Shown here piece after piece: positions 1 through 12,508 of a stretch of 64,000 bases of DNA (position 1 is its first letter; each line of letters begins with the position of its first letter). The stretch spans positions 171,500,935 to 171,564,934 of the forward strand of contig CM061921.1 in assembly GCA_031002005.1 (NCBI GenBank). Reading direction: 5' to 3'. The notes beneath the pieces are model-generated. The model made no database searches and was not told the origin of the DNA. It saw only the letters and a program-made list of their open reading frames with translations. The translations under genes and the position numbers were made by a program. This stretch comes from Vandiemenella viatica (lineage: Eukaryota; Arthropoda; Insecta; Orthoptera; Morabidae).

Positions 1-430
1 TCGTAGCGTATTGATATTTTCTCCATGAACCCTTTGCCACATCCAAATTTATCTTTTACTTTCTTTATTGCTTCCTCTACATAATAACTGAATATGAATG
101 GAGACAGAATACAACCTTGTCTCACACCCTCTTTAACTGATGCATGTCTCTCATGATTCTCAACTATTGTTAAAGCTACTTGGTTCTTATTTAGATTATA
201 TAGTATTCTCCTTTCTCCCTATTTTACACCTGAATTCTTCAAAATTAAACATATTGTTACACCTAACATTATCAAAAGCTTTTCTAAATCAACAAATGCC
301 ATATTTTTTTTTGATCTGCCCATTTCAAGGTGATACTTCCATTTTGATTTATATAGCCCGTTGAACATTCTGGACAAAAACCAAAACGGCAAACCTCGTT
401 GCTGTTTAAAATAAGTCATTGTCTTGAAAA
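1..430 (-). pseudogene. LINE reverse transcriptase fragment
   Basis: Read on the minus strand, about 1-310 encodes the middle of a non-LTR retrotransposon reverse transcriptase. The recognisable parts are a palm-like stretch (AFVDLEKAFDN-like, around 270-310, frame broken) and the conserved GVRQGCILSPF block near 100-150, followed by residues typical of arthropod endonuclease/reverse-transcriptase LINEs. The same family is seen in plus orientation at 1529-3031 and 47803-50585. The fragment runs off the left window edge, and frameshifts show that it is dead. The clade (RTE/CR1-like) is not resolved. Confidence 0.7.
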
Positions 431-1528
431 ACATAATCTATTCCACATCAAATAAGTCTCATCACATTTTTCCAGTATTAAACATTTATTTCATACTTAG
501 CGTTTACAAATCCATTCCTTTACGCATAAATCAGCATATCTCTACTCCACTAACTCAAGTCGACATTTTTTTTTTTTTTATAATAACCATTAACAGTCAC
601 TTAGATAATGTCAGCGATATTAATTGCATAGCTATTAGTCTTAAAGGTCAGCCAACTTTACTATCTAATACTATTATGCTGAAAACGTTCCACCATATTA
701 TTTTCGTATTATTTACACGAATAATTTCATGTTTCACTATCCTTATACTTTTTATCTCATATATACCACCTCATTTAGGAGCAGTTAAATTATTTTTTAA
801 CCAAATTATAATTTAAACAATCTGAAATTTCATAAAACAACCATATTTACATTTACAAAAACGTCTAAATTTCGTTTTATACTACAATTAATTCACTTTT
901 TATGAAAGAATCTTTTAAAATATTTTCATTGATGTAACTAGTCCCAAGCTTTTATTCAGTTCGATATGTGACATATTCATTTGTCAATAAAAGCGTTCAT
1001 TTCAGCCTTTCTTTACAATCTCACAACACCTAACTGGTTTCTTAACATACAATATCACTAATCGCCCTATTTAAGGAGCAGTTTCAGTTAATATTACTTG
1101 TACTCAACAATTAAAATATTAAAGTTAAAAAACTCCAATTTAATGGAACTCAGCAATAACACCATATTATTAACAAATAATATTTTTTTAAAATCGAACA
1201 TGAATGAATTCATCTACAGAAACATTTCCTAGCAGTCAAGAAATGTACTAAGTATTTATTACCATTGTTGCTTTATCGTCTGTGTACCATTGCTCTATAA
1301 AGTTTTAAATCATTCTGCAACTCAAATCTCTCTTTCATATGTGTATACTGAATAAGATAACAGTTAGGTGTTCAGAAAAGGTTTCCACACAATTATCATA
1401 AATCCCCATTGTACACAAAATATTCCTCTTCATATGTTTAGTTTTCGCTGTAACAACACCCTTCCTTCCTATCTACTCTTTGTAAAATTTATTGCGCCAA
1501 AAAAGTTACAAATCAATTAGATACTAGC
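431..1528. other. AT-rich non-coding stretch
   Basis: Low-GC DNA with homopolymer T runs. The only open frame of any length (424-816, plus) is compositionally biased (Ile/Phe/Ser-rich) and matches no family I recognise. I see no gene, RNA or repeat structure that I can support. Confidence 0.6.
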
Positions 1529-3031
1529 AGAAATAATACAAATAATAGTAAAAGAATATTCAAATTGGATCGGATGCGATAGAAGAAGTGAGTGAATTCT
1601 GCTACTGTAGAAGTAAAATTACTACTGATGGCCGAAGCAGGAATGATGTTAAAACTATAATAGCACTAGCAAAAAGATCCTTCATGAAAAACAAAAATAT
1701 TTTAGTTTGATCTAGGAATAAGCAAGAACCATTTGAAACTCTATGTTCGGAGCACATGACTTTGTGGTGGTGAAGTATAGACTTTAGGAACACCAAAAAG
1801 AAGGAAAACTGAAGCATTTTAAATGTGGCGCTATAGAAGAATGCTAAAAATGAAGTGGACAAAAAAAGAGACAGGATTGTAGGTCATATTTTAAGACACG
1901 CAGGATTGTATAATTTGTTAGGGGAGGTGGTGGTGATATGAAACAGGGTTGTAATATGAAACACCATAGTATTTGCAGATTACTAATGCCATCTGGTAGC
2001 AGTTTCAGTTATGGCAATCCTAAAGTTCTGTTTCCATCATTAGAGGCAGCAGAGATCAGTATCACATTGTTTTATAGCCGTGAGTAGACCCACTGCGTTT
2101 TACAACCTCCAAAAGTTTCTGTAAGGTTAGATTCAAGTATTTTTTTCTGCTACCTTTACTTAGAAATTAGCATACTGTTTCTACTTTACGATTTAGTAAT
2201 AGTATTAAACCTACAAATGATAATTTTAGTTCCTTGAAATTGTTTATCAGAAGTCTAGTTTCATTGATTAGTTTTGAAAATGGCGTTGGGTGGTAATATG
2301 GAACATGCTGTTCTATATTACAACCCCTCTTTTGTTTTGTCATAATTAAAGCAAAAGATAATCATGTGACCATCCTCTACCTTCCACTTCATGCTACACA
2401 TATACTACAGCGACTTTTGCTTACGAAGAACTATGAACTGTGAAATGTAATTGTGGTTTATAACTTATAAAAACAACTTTCCTACAAAGCGATGTTTCGG
2501 ACCTCTGCATTCCTTCAACTTTACTACAAGTTTACACTGTAAATTACGATTTTCTACCAGGTAAGGTCAAAATATAATTTAATAATTTCATTAATAAAAA
2601 TGTAAACTGACAATGTTTGTTTTACAATTTATTTTAAATCTGTTTCATATTACCACCCCATTTCAAAATGCTCATAATTTACAGCAAGTTAAAAAATCTA
2701 TTGTAATTATTGAAAATGTTTGTTATTCATCACAAATATTATTGATCCTTTATAATAGATATATAAACTAACAGAGGTGACATTTTTTATAGAATAGCCA
2801 CATTTTAAATTCAGTATATTGCTTTAAACTAAAAAGTGTTCCATAATACCACCATTTCCCCTAGAGGAGGGAACAGTCGAAGGTAAGAACTATAGAGGAA
2901 GACAGAGATAGGAATATATGAAGCCGATAATTGAGGACGTGGGTTGTAAGGGGTATGTTGAGATGAAGAGGTTGGCACAAAATATGAAGGAACGGAGGAT
3001 TGCATCAAACCAGTCGAGAGACTGATTACAG
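1529..3031 (+). pseudogene. LINE 3' remnant split by a DNA element
   Basis: 1529-1920 and 2862-3031 together make the 3' part of an arthropod endonuclease/RT LINE. The nucleotide sequence around 1575-1680 closely parallels 50290-50405 of the better copy (region encoding GSKITTDGRSRNDVK). The last part, 2864-3010, encodes the C-terminal region with the typical EGKNYRGR and ASNQSRD-like ends. The two halves become contiguous when the TA-flanked element 1921-2861 is removed. Stops and frameshifts are present throughout. Confidence 0.75.
1921..2861. mobile_element. 941-bp TIR DNA element, TA TSD
   Basis: The element interrupts a LINE remnant. Its left end begins GGGGAGGTGGTGGTGATATG and its right end, reverse complemented, begins GGGGAAATGGTGGTATTATG, an imperfect terminal inverted repeat of about 25 bp. 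TA dinucleotides at 1919-1920 and 2862-2863 flank it, as expected for Tc1/mariner/pogo-type insertion. No transposase frame is seen, so it is non-autonomous. Copies of the terminal motif also occur internally: GGTGGTAATATGGAACATG near 2289 and its complement near 2640. Confidence 0.75.
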
Positions 3032-3588
3032 AAAAAAAGTAAACTTTTATACTCCACCGGGTTACAATTTTTTTTTTTTAAATTCCTAACCTTGTCTACG
3101 GTAACTTTCACTATATGTTATGTGTTCATAACGGGCCTTAACAGACAAAAACAATTTAAAACATGAAACTACACCCAAGAAATGTAAATATAACAAATAT
3201 ACAAAAACAACTGTCTACCATAAGCCAAAACAGAATTCATTTTGTTACTGTCATAAGTAATTATCCCTGTTAAATAAAACCACAACTGAATTTGCAAAGT
3301 ACACAAGATAATGTTTACAGAACATATTAACATGTATGTAAGACAAGGTAGCGATTTCTATGGCCCCTCCAAAACAATGAAACGTATTTTTCTGCTTTTC
3401 CAGGTTTCATATGCCAACTTACACCCAAATAAAAACTGATTTTTTTTAGATAAAATTTCTGGGAGCATTAAAAAAGTAGATAGTCAGAAAATAGCACAAT
3501 CCCCCGTGTGAATCTTTGAATTTGTTGAAGCATAGCTCACCATGAAGATATAATTATTCACTGATACAACCACACAATTCAAATTACC
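3032..3588. other. AT-rich non-coding stretch
   Basis: Low-complexity AT-rich DNA after the LINE 3' end. No credible reading frame or repeat is seen. Confidence 0.5.
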
Positions 3589-3905
3589 GTCTTTCATCAA
3601 AACATCCACTCCATTTAACATATCATTATTTATTGAAATAACTATTCTAATCACACTATGTCACCATCCAAAACACCACTTTTCATCAAAGCATCCACTC
3701 CATTCGACACATCATTATTCACTGTAAAATCTACACCATTATTAATTGAAACATCTACACCATTTAACAAAAAATTATTAACTGAAGCATCTATTCCTTT
3801 CAACACATCATTGCGCTTTGAAACTGCAAACAGCATTTAAAGCATCATTATTACTTGAAACATCCTGTCCATTTGTAGCATAATTATTCACTGGAACATC
3901 TACTA
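3589..3905. repeat. degenerate ~36-bp minisatellite
   Basis: At least five imperfect units of about 36-38 bp related to AAACATCTACACCATTTAAC followed by an ACATCATTATTCACTG-like half occur at about 3600, 3688, 3748, 3785 and 3860. Because the unit is near a multiple of three, short repetitive frames are open on both strands (for example minus-strand NNGVD repeats). I regard these as a by-product of the repeat rather than a gene. Confidence 0.65.
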
Positions 3906-4517
3906 CATTCTGAAATTTATTTTTCCCACTTGTTTCTGCTACTTCACATGTTGTAACATACGTTGGGTCCAGTTTACTGCTATTAATACTATGGTTATTC
4001 CCTACTGTAGGATTATCAATTACGTCATTTTCAACAATTTCCTTTCTACAAGTACCTACTCCTTTAATTTATGAATCATTTACTAAAGTAGATTCTTCTT
4101 TGGTACTGTCGTCTCATATTAAACTGATACCAAACCATTCTTGACAGTCCTTAAGAAAATTTGCACTAAGCCTTATAATTAAATCCGGCCTCTCTACGAA
4201 GAACATATTAACCACATACATAACCTCATAATACCAAAACGTCTGGTTCTCATAAATGTTTTCTAATTTCTCATACTTGATTGTCCCTTTAATACCATTA
4301 CTCGAATCTCTTCCATTATCTGTAAGTATAGGAGTACTTATCTACTTCATCTGTTCCACTTAAATCTCTCTCTCCACAATAATCTTAACTGTTATGGTTC
4401 TACCTTTACCTTCATTGTTAACTGACATTTTAACTTCAACTACAATACCATTCTCCTTACACCCATTTGCTTTACTATAGTCACAATCTGGCTCATCACA
4501 TTTAAATAATTCAATAC
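3906..4517. other. AT-rich stretch, nothing recognised
   Basis: AT-rich sequence with many short Thr/Ile/Ser-type codon runs but frequent stops. It could be a decayed extension of the adjacent minisatellite. No feature is supported. Confidence 0.4.
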
Positions 4518-5460
4518 TGTAACGAGCCGCGCTGTCGCCACGTTACAAGGTGTATTTTTTATTATATATGTAATAATATAAGAGTAATTTACATAAATCT
4601 TGGGCGACCACGTGAATAGATTTTTGTTGTAATTTTATAAAGTACGCAAGATTCCAAGTGAGGACTGTAATGAAATAGTGAACTTATACAGTGTATCGTA
4701 GCAAAGCGAATATTAAAGAGTTATTGAGCTATGTAGGCTAGAAGCTAATCTTGGTCTTTCCGGATCATGGCGACGGGACGTCGCGGATTTGGGTTTTTGC
4801 CGGACCACACACACACTGCTCCCTGGGGATGGGTCACTCACCGAGCGGGAAAAGCCTGCCGTCCGAAACCCGAATGTTCTCTCGCCCCGGCGAACTTAGC
4901 CGAATATGTCCGACCTCTGTTGGATTCTTTGGCCAAATCACATATCGAGGATATCACATGACATTAGGTGCCGACCTGAATGTCCAATCAAAATGAGCGT
5001 ATAACTCAAAATCCTGGGAATTTTTGTTGTATGTGAGCTTCGAGACTACAAATGGGCGGAGCAAGAAGTTTCCTCGTGGACCGAAGAGCGAGGAGCTGAC
5101 ATTCTAACTTCGATCGCACCAGTCTGAGGTTGACTTGGAAAGTTGACTTCTTTCGCTAACTGCAGCTTGCCTTGCTGGAGCGAGCGTATCACCGCAACAC
5201 AGCCGGTAATGCGATGATGCGCATTGCCAGACCAGAGATGCCTATAGCCGACTTGTGAGATAATCTCACATATCGTGGGTCCGCTACACTCATCACAGAC
5301 ATCAGACGCAGAACTACAATGGTAATTGATTACGACCAAGCCATGTGATTGTGCATTCCGTGAAACAGAACCCGTAAGCGACTTTGAGAGGATAGGTCCA
5401 TGTTCTCACTTTGTAATTGTAAAAAACCCCTGAGCTAGCGGCATAATTTGCCAGAACTAG
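4518..5460. other. GC-rich, CpG-containing island of unknown origin
   Basis: This block is much richer in GC and CpG than its surroundings, especially 4760-5340. It begins after AATACTG with TGTAACGAGCCGCGC. It carries short open frames on both strands that resemble no family I know. It could be a solo LTR (TGT... start) or a 5' flank of a retroelement, but I found no matching ...ACA end with a TSD. Confidence 0.35.
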
Positions 5461-7100
5461 TTATTTTCGAATGATATATTGTTCATTCTGGCGCCCATGA
5501 TTTTCCTTTTTAACTGTAAAGTCACAGTATCATGATACCTTTGTCTGAGGTAGTCATAACTTGTAATTTTTTATTGTTTCCATTTGTCATTATTTCTTGC
5601 ATTTTGATTCTGAGAGATATTTAAAAGTAAATATATAATTGTTTGCTTGCTCATGACGGCTAATTGTAACTCTGAGCGTTGCTTTTTATGATTTTGCCAA
5701 TTTGTGTTAATGTTAACGGTAAATTCGCTCAGACTTGTAATCGCCAGTGATAAGAAAATAAATGTCATATTGTGACAATTTTTCCTAAATTCCAACTAAC
5801 GTCGAGATTCTTGCATAATTAGTAAATTTTCACTCCTTCATAAAAATTAAAATTAAAAATCCACAATTATTAATCATAAAGGTATGAAAGATAATTGTAA
5901 CGTGGTTTGCCCACCAAGGCACCCACCACAATACTTATCTCTGCATATTTTCTAATTTCAAAATATTTACTCACATAAAAGCTAACATTAACATATTATT
6001 TACGGCAGAATTTTAAGAAAACAAAATCAGTTAGTTACTATATTCCACCATTTTCTCTCGAGATTCTTCTAACATTTATCATACAGTGACATCTCCATAT
6101 TTTTCACACTATGATCCCTGACTTTTCACAGTTCTGTATATTTCATTTGCATTTCCCATAAAATACACAATAAAACTCTTAATATCATTCATCACAACAT
6201 CATAATTTTCCCCTACTTCCACATAACATCTCAAAAACTCTAAGCATTCCACCCACTGTTACATTTTACCAAACAAATTATATAAGTTGTTCCGTATGTT
6301 TCTAAAATAAGTTGAAGTGTAGTTGTAAAAGAACAACCTGTCTTAATAGCACACCGCAAAATTAACTAAATGCAAATATCTGCAATTATTTGTCTACACA
6401 CTCACTTAAAACTATCTTTCTCTAGAGTAACTATACTTCGCAAATATTGATTTTTACCATTAATATTTGGTTATTTGAAGTGATGGATGATCGGTATAAC
6501 GTCTTCCTTCCTTTTGACCCTAGCGTTTGTTCAGAATTAACGTTTTGATTTAAAATGGTAACTTTTATGTTCTGTATGGACACTAATTTTTCTTAAATGC
6601 GTAAAAAAAGAAAAAAAAACAATAATGAAGTGCACTCAATATCTGCACAAGTCTTTTATTAACGAAATATAATCTATATTTTTGTTTGTATTACGAATAT
6701 ATTAAAATATATCACAGTTTTTTGTGAGGTGGATAGGTCTCAATTTTGGATATTCACGTGAGTAAACTGCCTACAGTATATGGGACTGTGTAAGCAATTG
6801 TGTAGGAAGGGTTGAATACGTTTTGGGAAGAAATCAAAGGATGAGCGATTCAGATCGTTCGGATACATATGACCATGGTAGTACATATATAAAGTTTTCA
6901 TGAACACCGCTGGTAGGATCAATGTTTGGGTAAAACTTACTACTTTCACCCCAGTAACCGTTCAGCAGGAGATGGTGTACTCGCCGAGTAGAACTTATGA
7001 CTGTTGAATTAGTCGGATATTACGTCGAATACTTGGATCAGCACGTTCCATTCTTCATACTTTAGTGTAACTTTGTTGTTCCCCACTTTATCTAACACTA
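5461..7100. other. AT-rich non-coding stretch
   Basis: Low-GC DNA with poly(A/T) runs. No gene, splice-supported exon, SINE or TIR could be supported. Confidence 0.5.
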
Positions 7101-7129
7101 CAACAGTTTCAACTTCTTGTTTAGACGAT

Positions 7130-7560
7130 AAACTTATCATCAAACGCTTTGAATCACCAGCCGTCAGCTGAAACATTGAGGAGAAAACATTACTTGACGA
7201 GGCATGACTGCAGAATGACGTTAATTCGGTTTGCAGACCACCAGTGTGGAGCTATCGATTTCAATCAGTTTCATTCGCGTGGCATCCGTTACAAACCGGT
7301 TGCCTGCACGGGGTTCCATTACAACAGGTGTCAACCTGCGCAGGGAACCGATTACAGTGTGCAATGAAGCGTTAAGCTGGATTGGGTTATAGGGGTACCG
7401 ATTATACCGGAACTCATGCACGATCTTTCAGTTACAATGTGCATTGAAGTGTGAACCTGTCTGAGGTTATATGGGGGTATCAAAATTCAATTACAGTGGT
7501 CGGCGAAGTGCTAAGCTATCTGAGGTTATAGAGGGTATCGATTACTAGGAGGTGTGGGGT
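7130..7560 (+). repeat. repeat family R1, copy 1
   Basis: The segment carries loosely tandem motifs of the type CTGCACGGGGTTCCATTACA, AACCGATTACAGTGTGCA and GAAGCGTTAAGCTG, repeated with variation to about 7550. A second copy lies at 10130-10660 and shares the lead-in (CATGACTGC...GACCACC) and the same order of motifs. No coding content is recognised. Confidence 0.6.
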
Positions 7561-8145
7561 GTTCATTCTTTCATTTTCCACCAACAGTGCTATATATTGC
7601 CTTGAATTGGGATAAGAACTGCCCACATCGCGTTTATCACAATGTGCGCTTTAGAGGATGTACACGAGTTCCTTTTAGACTTCGGAAAAGACTCTTACAC
7701 TGGCAGTGCGAATAATTTCATTAATGATCTATCATCATCAACAACTTATTGGACGCTATGTTCGGTGTATTCCTGTACTGTGACCATAGGTATTTTGAAG
7801 TCAGTGTAAGGTGAGAGAATTTTCATATGTTTGACGGCCTGCTAGTTGAAGAGTGAAGATCAGCTCACCTATTTACAACAATGAAATTGTTTAAGGGCCT
7901 CTATGCCCATACTAAATGCAATAATGTGGGTTTGGCAGCCACGACGTAGACAGAGCGCGCGTAAATCAAACTGCTACTTTTTAATATGAATAACGATTCG
8001 AGGACTCCCATCCAAAAATACAATAAAAGTTATGTCAAGTCGCTATGAATAAAAACTATTCCCTTCCTACCGGCACAAACACCACTAAACTTAATTTTTA
8101 TTGTCGAAAATGGTTATTTGTATTTAAAGTACTACAACAACAGAT
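7561..8145. other. unassigned intergenic sequence
   Basis: Mixed-composition DNA between R1 copy 1 and SINE relics. No gene recognised. Confidence 0.4.
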
Positions 8146-8720
8146 ACCAATGAACATCTGGACCGGGAATCGAACCCTTCACCATCGCATGACAGTTCCC
8201 AACGTTAAAAACTCACCCACCAGGCTCGAAATTTAGACCGGCCTACATAAATTAACTCTGAAACTCGGATGAAAGAAATGCACTGGAATTATTCCAGTAC
8301 TCGCCTCGAGGTTTTGGGAAACGATAGAAAATCAGACTATAAGACCGTGCTGGATATCCTCTCGAATGTTAGATCCGAACGTTAGTGCTCACCCACGGTG
8401 CTCGGTATTTTATGATCCTCTTAGCTTTCGCCACCAGATGCACGTTATAGATAGATATTTCGAAAACTTCGAAAAGCGGACGAATAGAATGCACTGAAGA
8501 GGGAACCCACGATCTTCGTGTGACAATTCCGAACGTTAAAAACTCACCCACCAGGATCATTATTTAGACCGGCGTACAAAAAAATAACTCTGAAATGCTG
8601 ACGAATGTAATGCACTGGAGTTATTCCAACACTCGCTTCGTGTGATTTTGGTTAAGGTTAGGAAACCCGACTGTAAGACCATGCTGGATATCGAACCCTG
8701 ATGGCTGAATTTCCTCGACA
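8146..8720 (-). repeat. two tandem degenerate SINE-like units
   Basis: A block at 8191-8370 recurs at 8522-8702 (offset about 331 bp), sharing AACGTTAAAAACTCACCCAC, ATGCACTGGA and the AAGACC.TGCTGGATATC segment. Each copy is preceded by or contains box-B-like GGAATCGAACCC / ATATCGAACCCTG, the complement of a tRNA GGTTCGA motif. This suggests minus-strand, tRNA-derived SINE relics duplicated in tandem. Confidence 0.55.
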
Positions 8721-9060
8721 AACCGTTCTTTAGCCTTTCGAAATCTCGCGTTTACTCCTGTAAGAATTTTAACAATAACATGTTCTTCAAGGCTTATTCT
8801 AATTTCTGTTAAGCAAACAGCGCTACCTGTTAGTTGATGTACCAAATCCTTGCATTTGCTTCATTCATAATTCGCTAAAATCAAATACTTAAATTTTAAT
8901 ACCCTTAGTTTTTTATAGTCTCAGCCTAGTGAGTCGGCTACTGATAATCCACATTATCATCTTCACTGTAACATTTTTTAAACAGCCGTTCATTCTTAGT
9001 GCGCACAAGTAAAAGTGAGGTAGTTCAAGTTTCTGTTATGTTCATGGTTGAAACCTTCCC
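8721..9060. other. unassigned intergenic sequence
   Basis: No feature recognised in this AT-rich interval. Confidence 0.4.
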
Positions 9061-9296
9061 GAAGGAGGAATACTTCGCATTGTATCAAAGGAAGGGTGGC
9101 TAGTTCCTTCCCTCCTTACCTTACTAAAGAGCACCAACAGTTTGACGTGGAATCCGAACCATGGAATACTTCACCGGAAGCTGTGTCAGTCGTGAAGGTC
9201 TAATAACGGGCCTATAAGTATCCATCACCGATACAGGAATTTGAACCTGGGACCTTTCTATCTCCAGTCAGATGCCTTAACCACTTAGTCGCTCAT
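9061..9296 (-). mobile_element. SINE-3 relic (tRNA-derived)
   Basis: The reverse complement of 9228-9290 reads as a tRNA-like head (AAGTGGTTAAGGC, CATCTGACTGGAGAT, then box B CCAGGTTCAAATTCC). This closely matches the head of the SINE interrupted at 60124-61300 (GTGGTTAAGGCGTCTGACTG). The body to about 9061 is diverged. No clear TSD. Confidence 0.6.
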
Positions 9297-10129
9297 AGTA
9301 ACAGAAAGTAATTGCCATTTGATTTAAAAACGATCAAGGAATAAAATGGAGTCATTACAATGAAATTTCCAATCTTAAAAAGTAGTCAGAAAGTTTCACC
9401 TAGTTGTATCATCAATTAGAAACGTTACAATACCATTAAATATATATTCTGCACTAGAACAATGAGAGGTGGAAAAGAATTTCAATACCTCAATGAAAAT
9501 ACTTGCACTGTAGTCCTAGTTGACGTCGTTATAATTATTTTTAATTCAATTCATCTTTAAATAACACCTAGTAATTAACTTTACAATGACAGTGTTACTA
9601 CCTACTAACATTCTCACAAACTCTGTCCCTTGGCCGCCAAGCATAAAGCGGTAATCTTACTGAGCACAATAAAAACTAAAAGAATCCTAAACACTGAAGC
9701 ATTGTAACGTTCTTCATTATTTTAGGGGGGGTCATTAGATATTGTTGACTACTGCTAACGAAGTGTGCCTTTACAAAAGGAATCACAGCGTCGTTTCCTT
9801 AGAGCGGTTTAGGAAAATCTGAATAGTCGGGAAATGAACCCGTGTCGTCCCGAGACCAAACTAAAACTTCATTGCTCACCCACAAAGTACAAATGGTTGT
9901 GGAATATTAAATAAAGTATGAGGATAAAATTTAATATGCAGGTACATTTTTACGACACCAGATGTTAATTTGATTAGATGTATTAATAATGGAATCAGTT
10001 GTAGATTTTTTTGTAATAGATAAGTAATAGAAATTTACAACAACAAAAATATTTTAATCTTCCTTTTAGTATCATAACAAAACGGATTAATCACTAGAAA
10101 CGAAAACTGGCGCGGTGTAATTGAACATG
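9297..10129. other. AT-rich stretch with possible SINE relic
   Basis: Mostly AT-rich. Around 9790-9880 a GGGAAATGAACCCGTGTCG segment resembles a decayed minus-strand SINE head, too diverged to assign. Nothing else is seen. Confidence 0.4.
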
Positions 10130-10660
10130 ATTGAAAAATGGGTTATCATTTAAAACTGAACGACACATGACTGCGAACTGACACCAGTTCTGTTTTCGGA
10201 CCACCTGCGTGAAAATATCCATTACATACCGGTTTCTTGAGCGAGATATCGATTAAAAACCAGTTGCCTGGACTGGGTAATGATTTCGAGGTCAGTGGGC
10301 AGGTTATTCGTTACAAAAGATTTCTACCTGCACGAGGCTATCAATTACAAACCGGTTTCCGACGCGCGGAATCAGTTACAATGGGCAGTAAAGGGCGAGG
10401 TTATAAGAGGTATCTGTTACAATGTGCAGTGAAGCGTTAAGCTGTTTGAGATTATAAGGTGTATTAGTTACAAGGAAGGGGGAGAGGGAGGGAAGGGTAT
10501 ATTCTATTACAGTGTGTGGTGGAGCGTTAAGCTAGCTCAGAATATCGGGGGTATCGATTAAAAATCGTTTACCTGCGTGGGGTATCAGCTTCAAGGAGGG
10601 AGGGGGAGGGTGGGGAGCAGAATCAATTACAATTTTTTGGTCGAGATTACGATCCCGTGA
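10130..10660 (+). repeat. repeat family R1, copy 2
   Basis: Related to 7130-7560: ACATGACTGC...GGACCACC lead-in, then repeated TGCCTGGACTGGG, TACCTGCACGAGG, ATCAATTACAAACCGGTTTC, TGTGCAGTGAAGCGTTAAGC and GCGTGGGGTATCAG units, ending with A/G-rich GGAGGGAGGGGGAGGG tracts. Short frames open because the units are similar. There is no evidence of coding function. Confidence 0.6.
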
Positions 10661-10669
10661 CGGTCTTCT

Positions 10670-12030
10670 CACCCTACTTAGTCGGACTAGTGAAGTTCCT
10701 TTGGACATAGGGTGTGGTGTTTATTTCCAGTTGAATATATATATTTAATCTCTTTAACACTATATGTGGTTATTTTATAAAAAGAAATTCTTCCTTCTGA
10801 TTCAAGGAAATTGGAATTGAGACGCAAGGAGGAAGTAACTGATCTGACAAACGTGTGGAATTACTTTTTTTTTTTTACCAGTGACTCTGACAAAGTAAAG
10901 ATTACTTGATCAGTAGAATTAGCTCTAATAAGGTGTGTGAATATGATCAACCATACTCGAAATATGTCCCTTTTCGAATTACGAGAACCTGCAAATAAAC
11001 TGACAGGAAGAGGACCGATGAAATTGTTGAAATATAACATTGAATTAATATGTATTAGTCATTACAAATTTCTGAAAATTATTTCTAGAGGATTTTGACT
11101 TTCAGTATACTCTCATCTGCATCTTGTAAATGTTTAATTGTACTATATGACAGCGAAATGAATTAATTAATATTCCGTAACGATGGTGCTATTCCTTAGA
11201 AAAGAAAAAAAATAACTGAAAGTGCACCTTATGGAAAATTGATCTGCTTCCATCTGCTGATTCAAATGTTCTATGACTTCGATGTCTGTGACCATTTAGT
11301 AGCCTGATCCAGTTTATATTTTAGCCGGCTTAAAAAAAAAAAAAAAAAAAAATTAATGTTCTCAATTGGTCTGATTTTTTTCCCCAACAAACCTGAAACC
11401 TACAGATGATACGCCGATATTATATTAACTGTAAAGCGTTTACTGCATGATGCAGCCTGCCAACTGACACTGTAGCGCCAGAGATATACCTTGACGACCA
11501 ACGAGGCCGACCCACATAATAATATAATTTAATTTTTCCCCTAAATTGTCTCCCGCAACAACAATATCTGCCTCACTACATGCTGTAAAATATTCTGAAT
11601 TTTTGTTCGTACTCCCCGTTTCGCCTCGAACACCAAATAAATTTCAATAATTCGATCTTCGCGATGTGACAGTTGGCACATACTCAAAAAGTAACTAATT
11701 AATGAAAAATTTCAGTAACACTAATATAAAATATTGTCCATTTAGATTTACTTTCTTCTAAGCAATGTTTAAAGTTATTTTAAAAAATTTGTGTCCTTTT
11801 TTTGAAGGCTGTTTTTATTTTTTGTAACATTTATTTTTATGACTATTATGTTAGTCTTCGCTGTCGTAATGTGGCACACTATAGTGAAGTCATCACGCGA
11901 CTAAAAGTACACTCATTCAATACCATTCATGTGAGAGGACGGACTCAAATCGGCAATCTTTACAATGGGATTAACAGCATTCTAGCTCCTATACTGCTAG
12001 AGCGAGCATAAGTATCCTGGTCGGGACTCA
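10670..12030 (+). repeat. dispersed repeat R2, copy A
   Basis: 10680-11325 and about 11795-12000 are diverged but clearly alignable with the reverse complement of 28381-29190. Shared blocks include the GACTAGTGAAGTTC segment, TTCCTTCTGATTCAAGGAAA, GAATTAATTAATATTCC and TAATGTGGCACACTA. Copy A contains an extra segment of about 460 bp (11326-11795, starting with an AGCCGGCTT + poly(A) tract) that is absent from copy B. The LINE at 12040-23870 inserted at its right edge. Confidence 0.7.
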
Positions 12031-12039
12031 AAGGGAGGA
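12031..12039. repeat. left TSD of LINE (AAGGGAGGA)
   Basis: AAGGGAGGA directly precedes the poly(T), that is the poly(A) tail on the minus strand. The identical 9-mer occurs at 23871-23879, next to the 5' UTR of the same LINE. Confidence 0.75.
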
Positions 12040-12475
12040 TTTTTTTTTTTTTTTTTTTTAATTTATTTAATGGTCGATGGCTTGCGCCAATTAGACCAGC
12101 TGACAGTTACATGTTTTCCTTCAAGAATCTTACATATTTCACTCTTAGTCAATACTCTATTTTTACAATTGTCTTGCATCCTGGCTACATATAACAACTT
12201 TATTACATTTTACATGGCTTTATCAATCTGTGAAGGAGTAATGCAAGACAATCATTTATACCTTTTTTTTTTTAACAGCTAAATGGAAAATTATAGCTAG
12301 TTTTACATAATTACAATTTATATTTGTGATAATCGATGAGGGCAGGTTTGTGATGGATCGTCTGTTGAAATTGCGAGTCTAGTATTTGGTGCCTTATAAA
12401 TTTTATCCAGTCCCCGTTTTGTTATAGTAAGACTCAGAAACTTATAAGGGGGCAGGTATCTGCACACTTATACGA

Positions 12476-12508
<33 letters not shown>

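Noticed and set aside
3651..3840. Overlapping frames on both strands with repeated NNGVD or STPF motifs
   Set aside because: Minisatellite composition. No start context and no family.
5046..5339. 97-codon minus-strand frame in the CpG-rich block
   Set aside because: No homology recognised and GC-rich DNA favours long chance frames.
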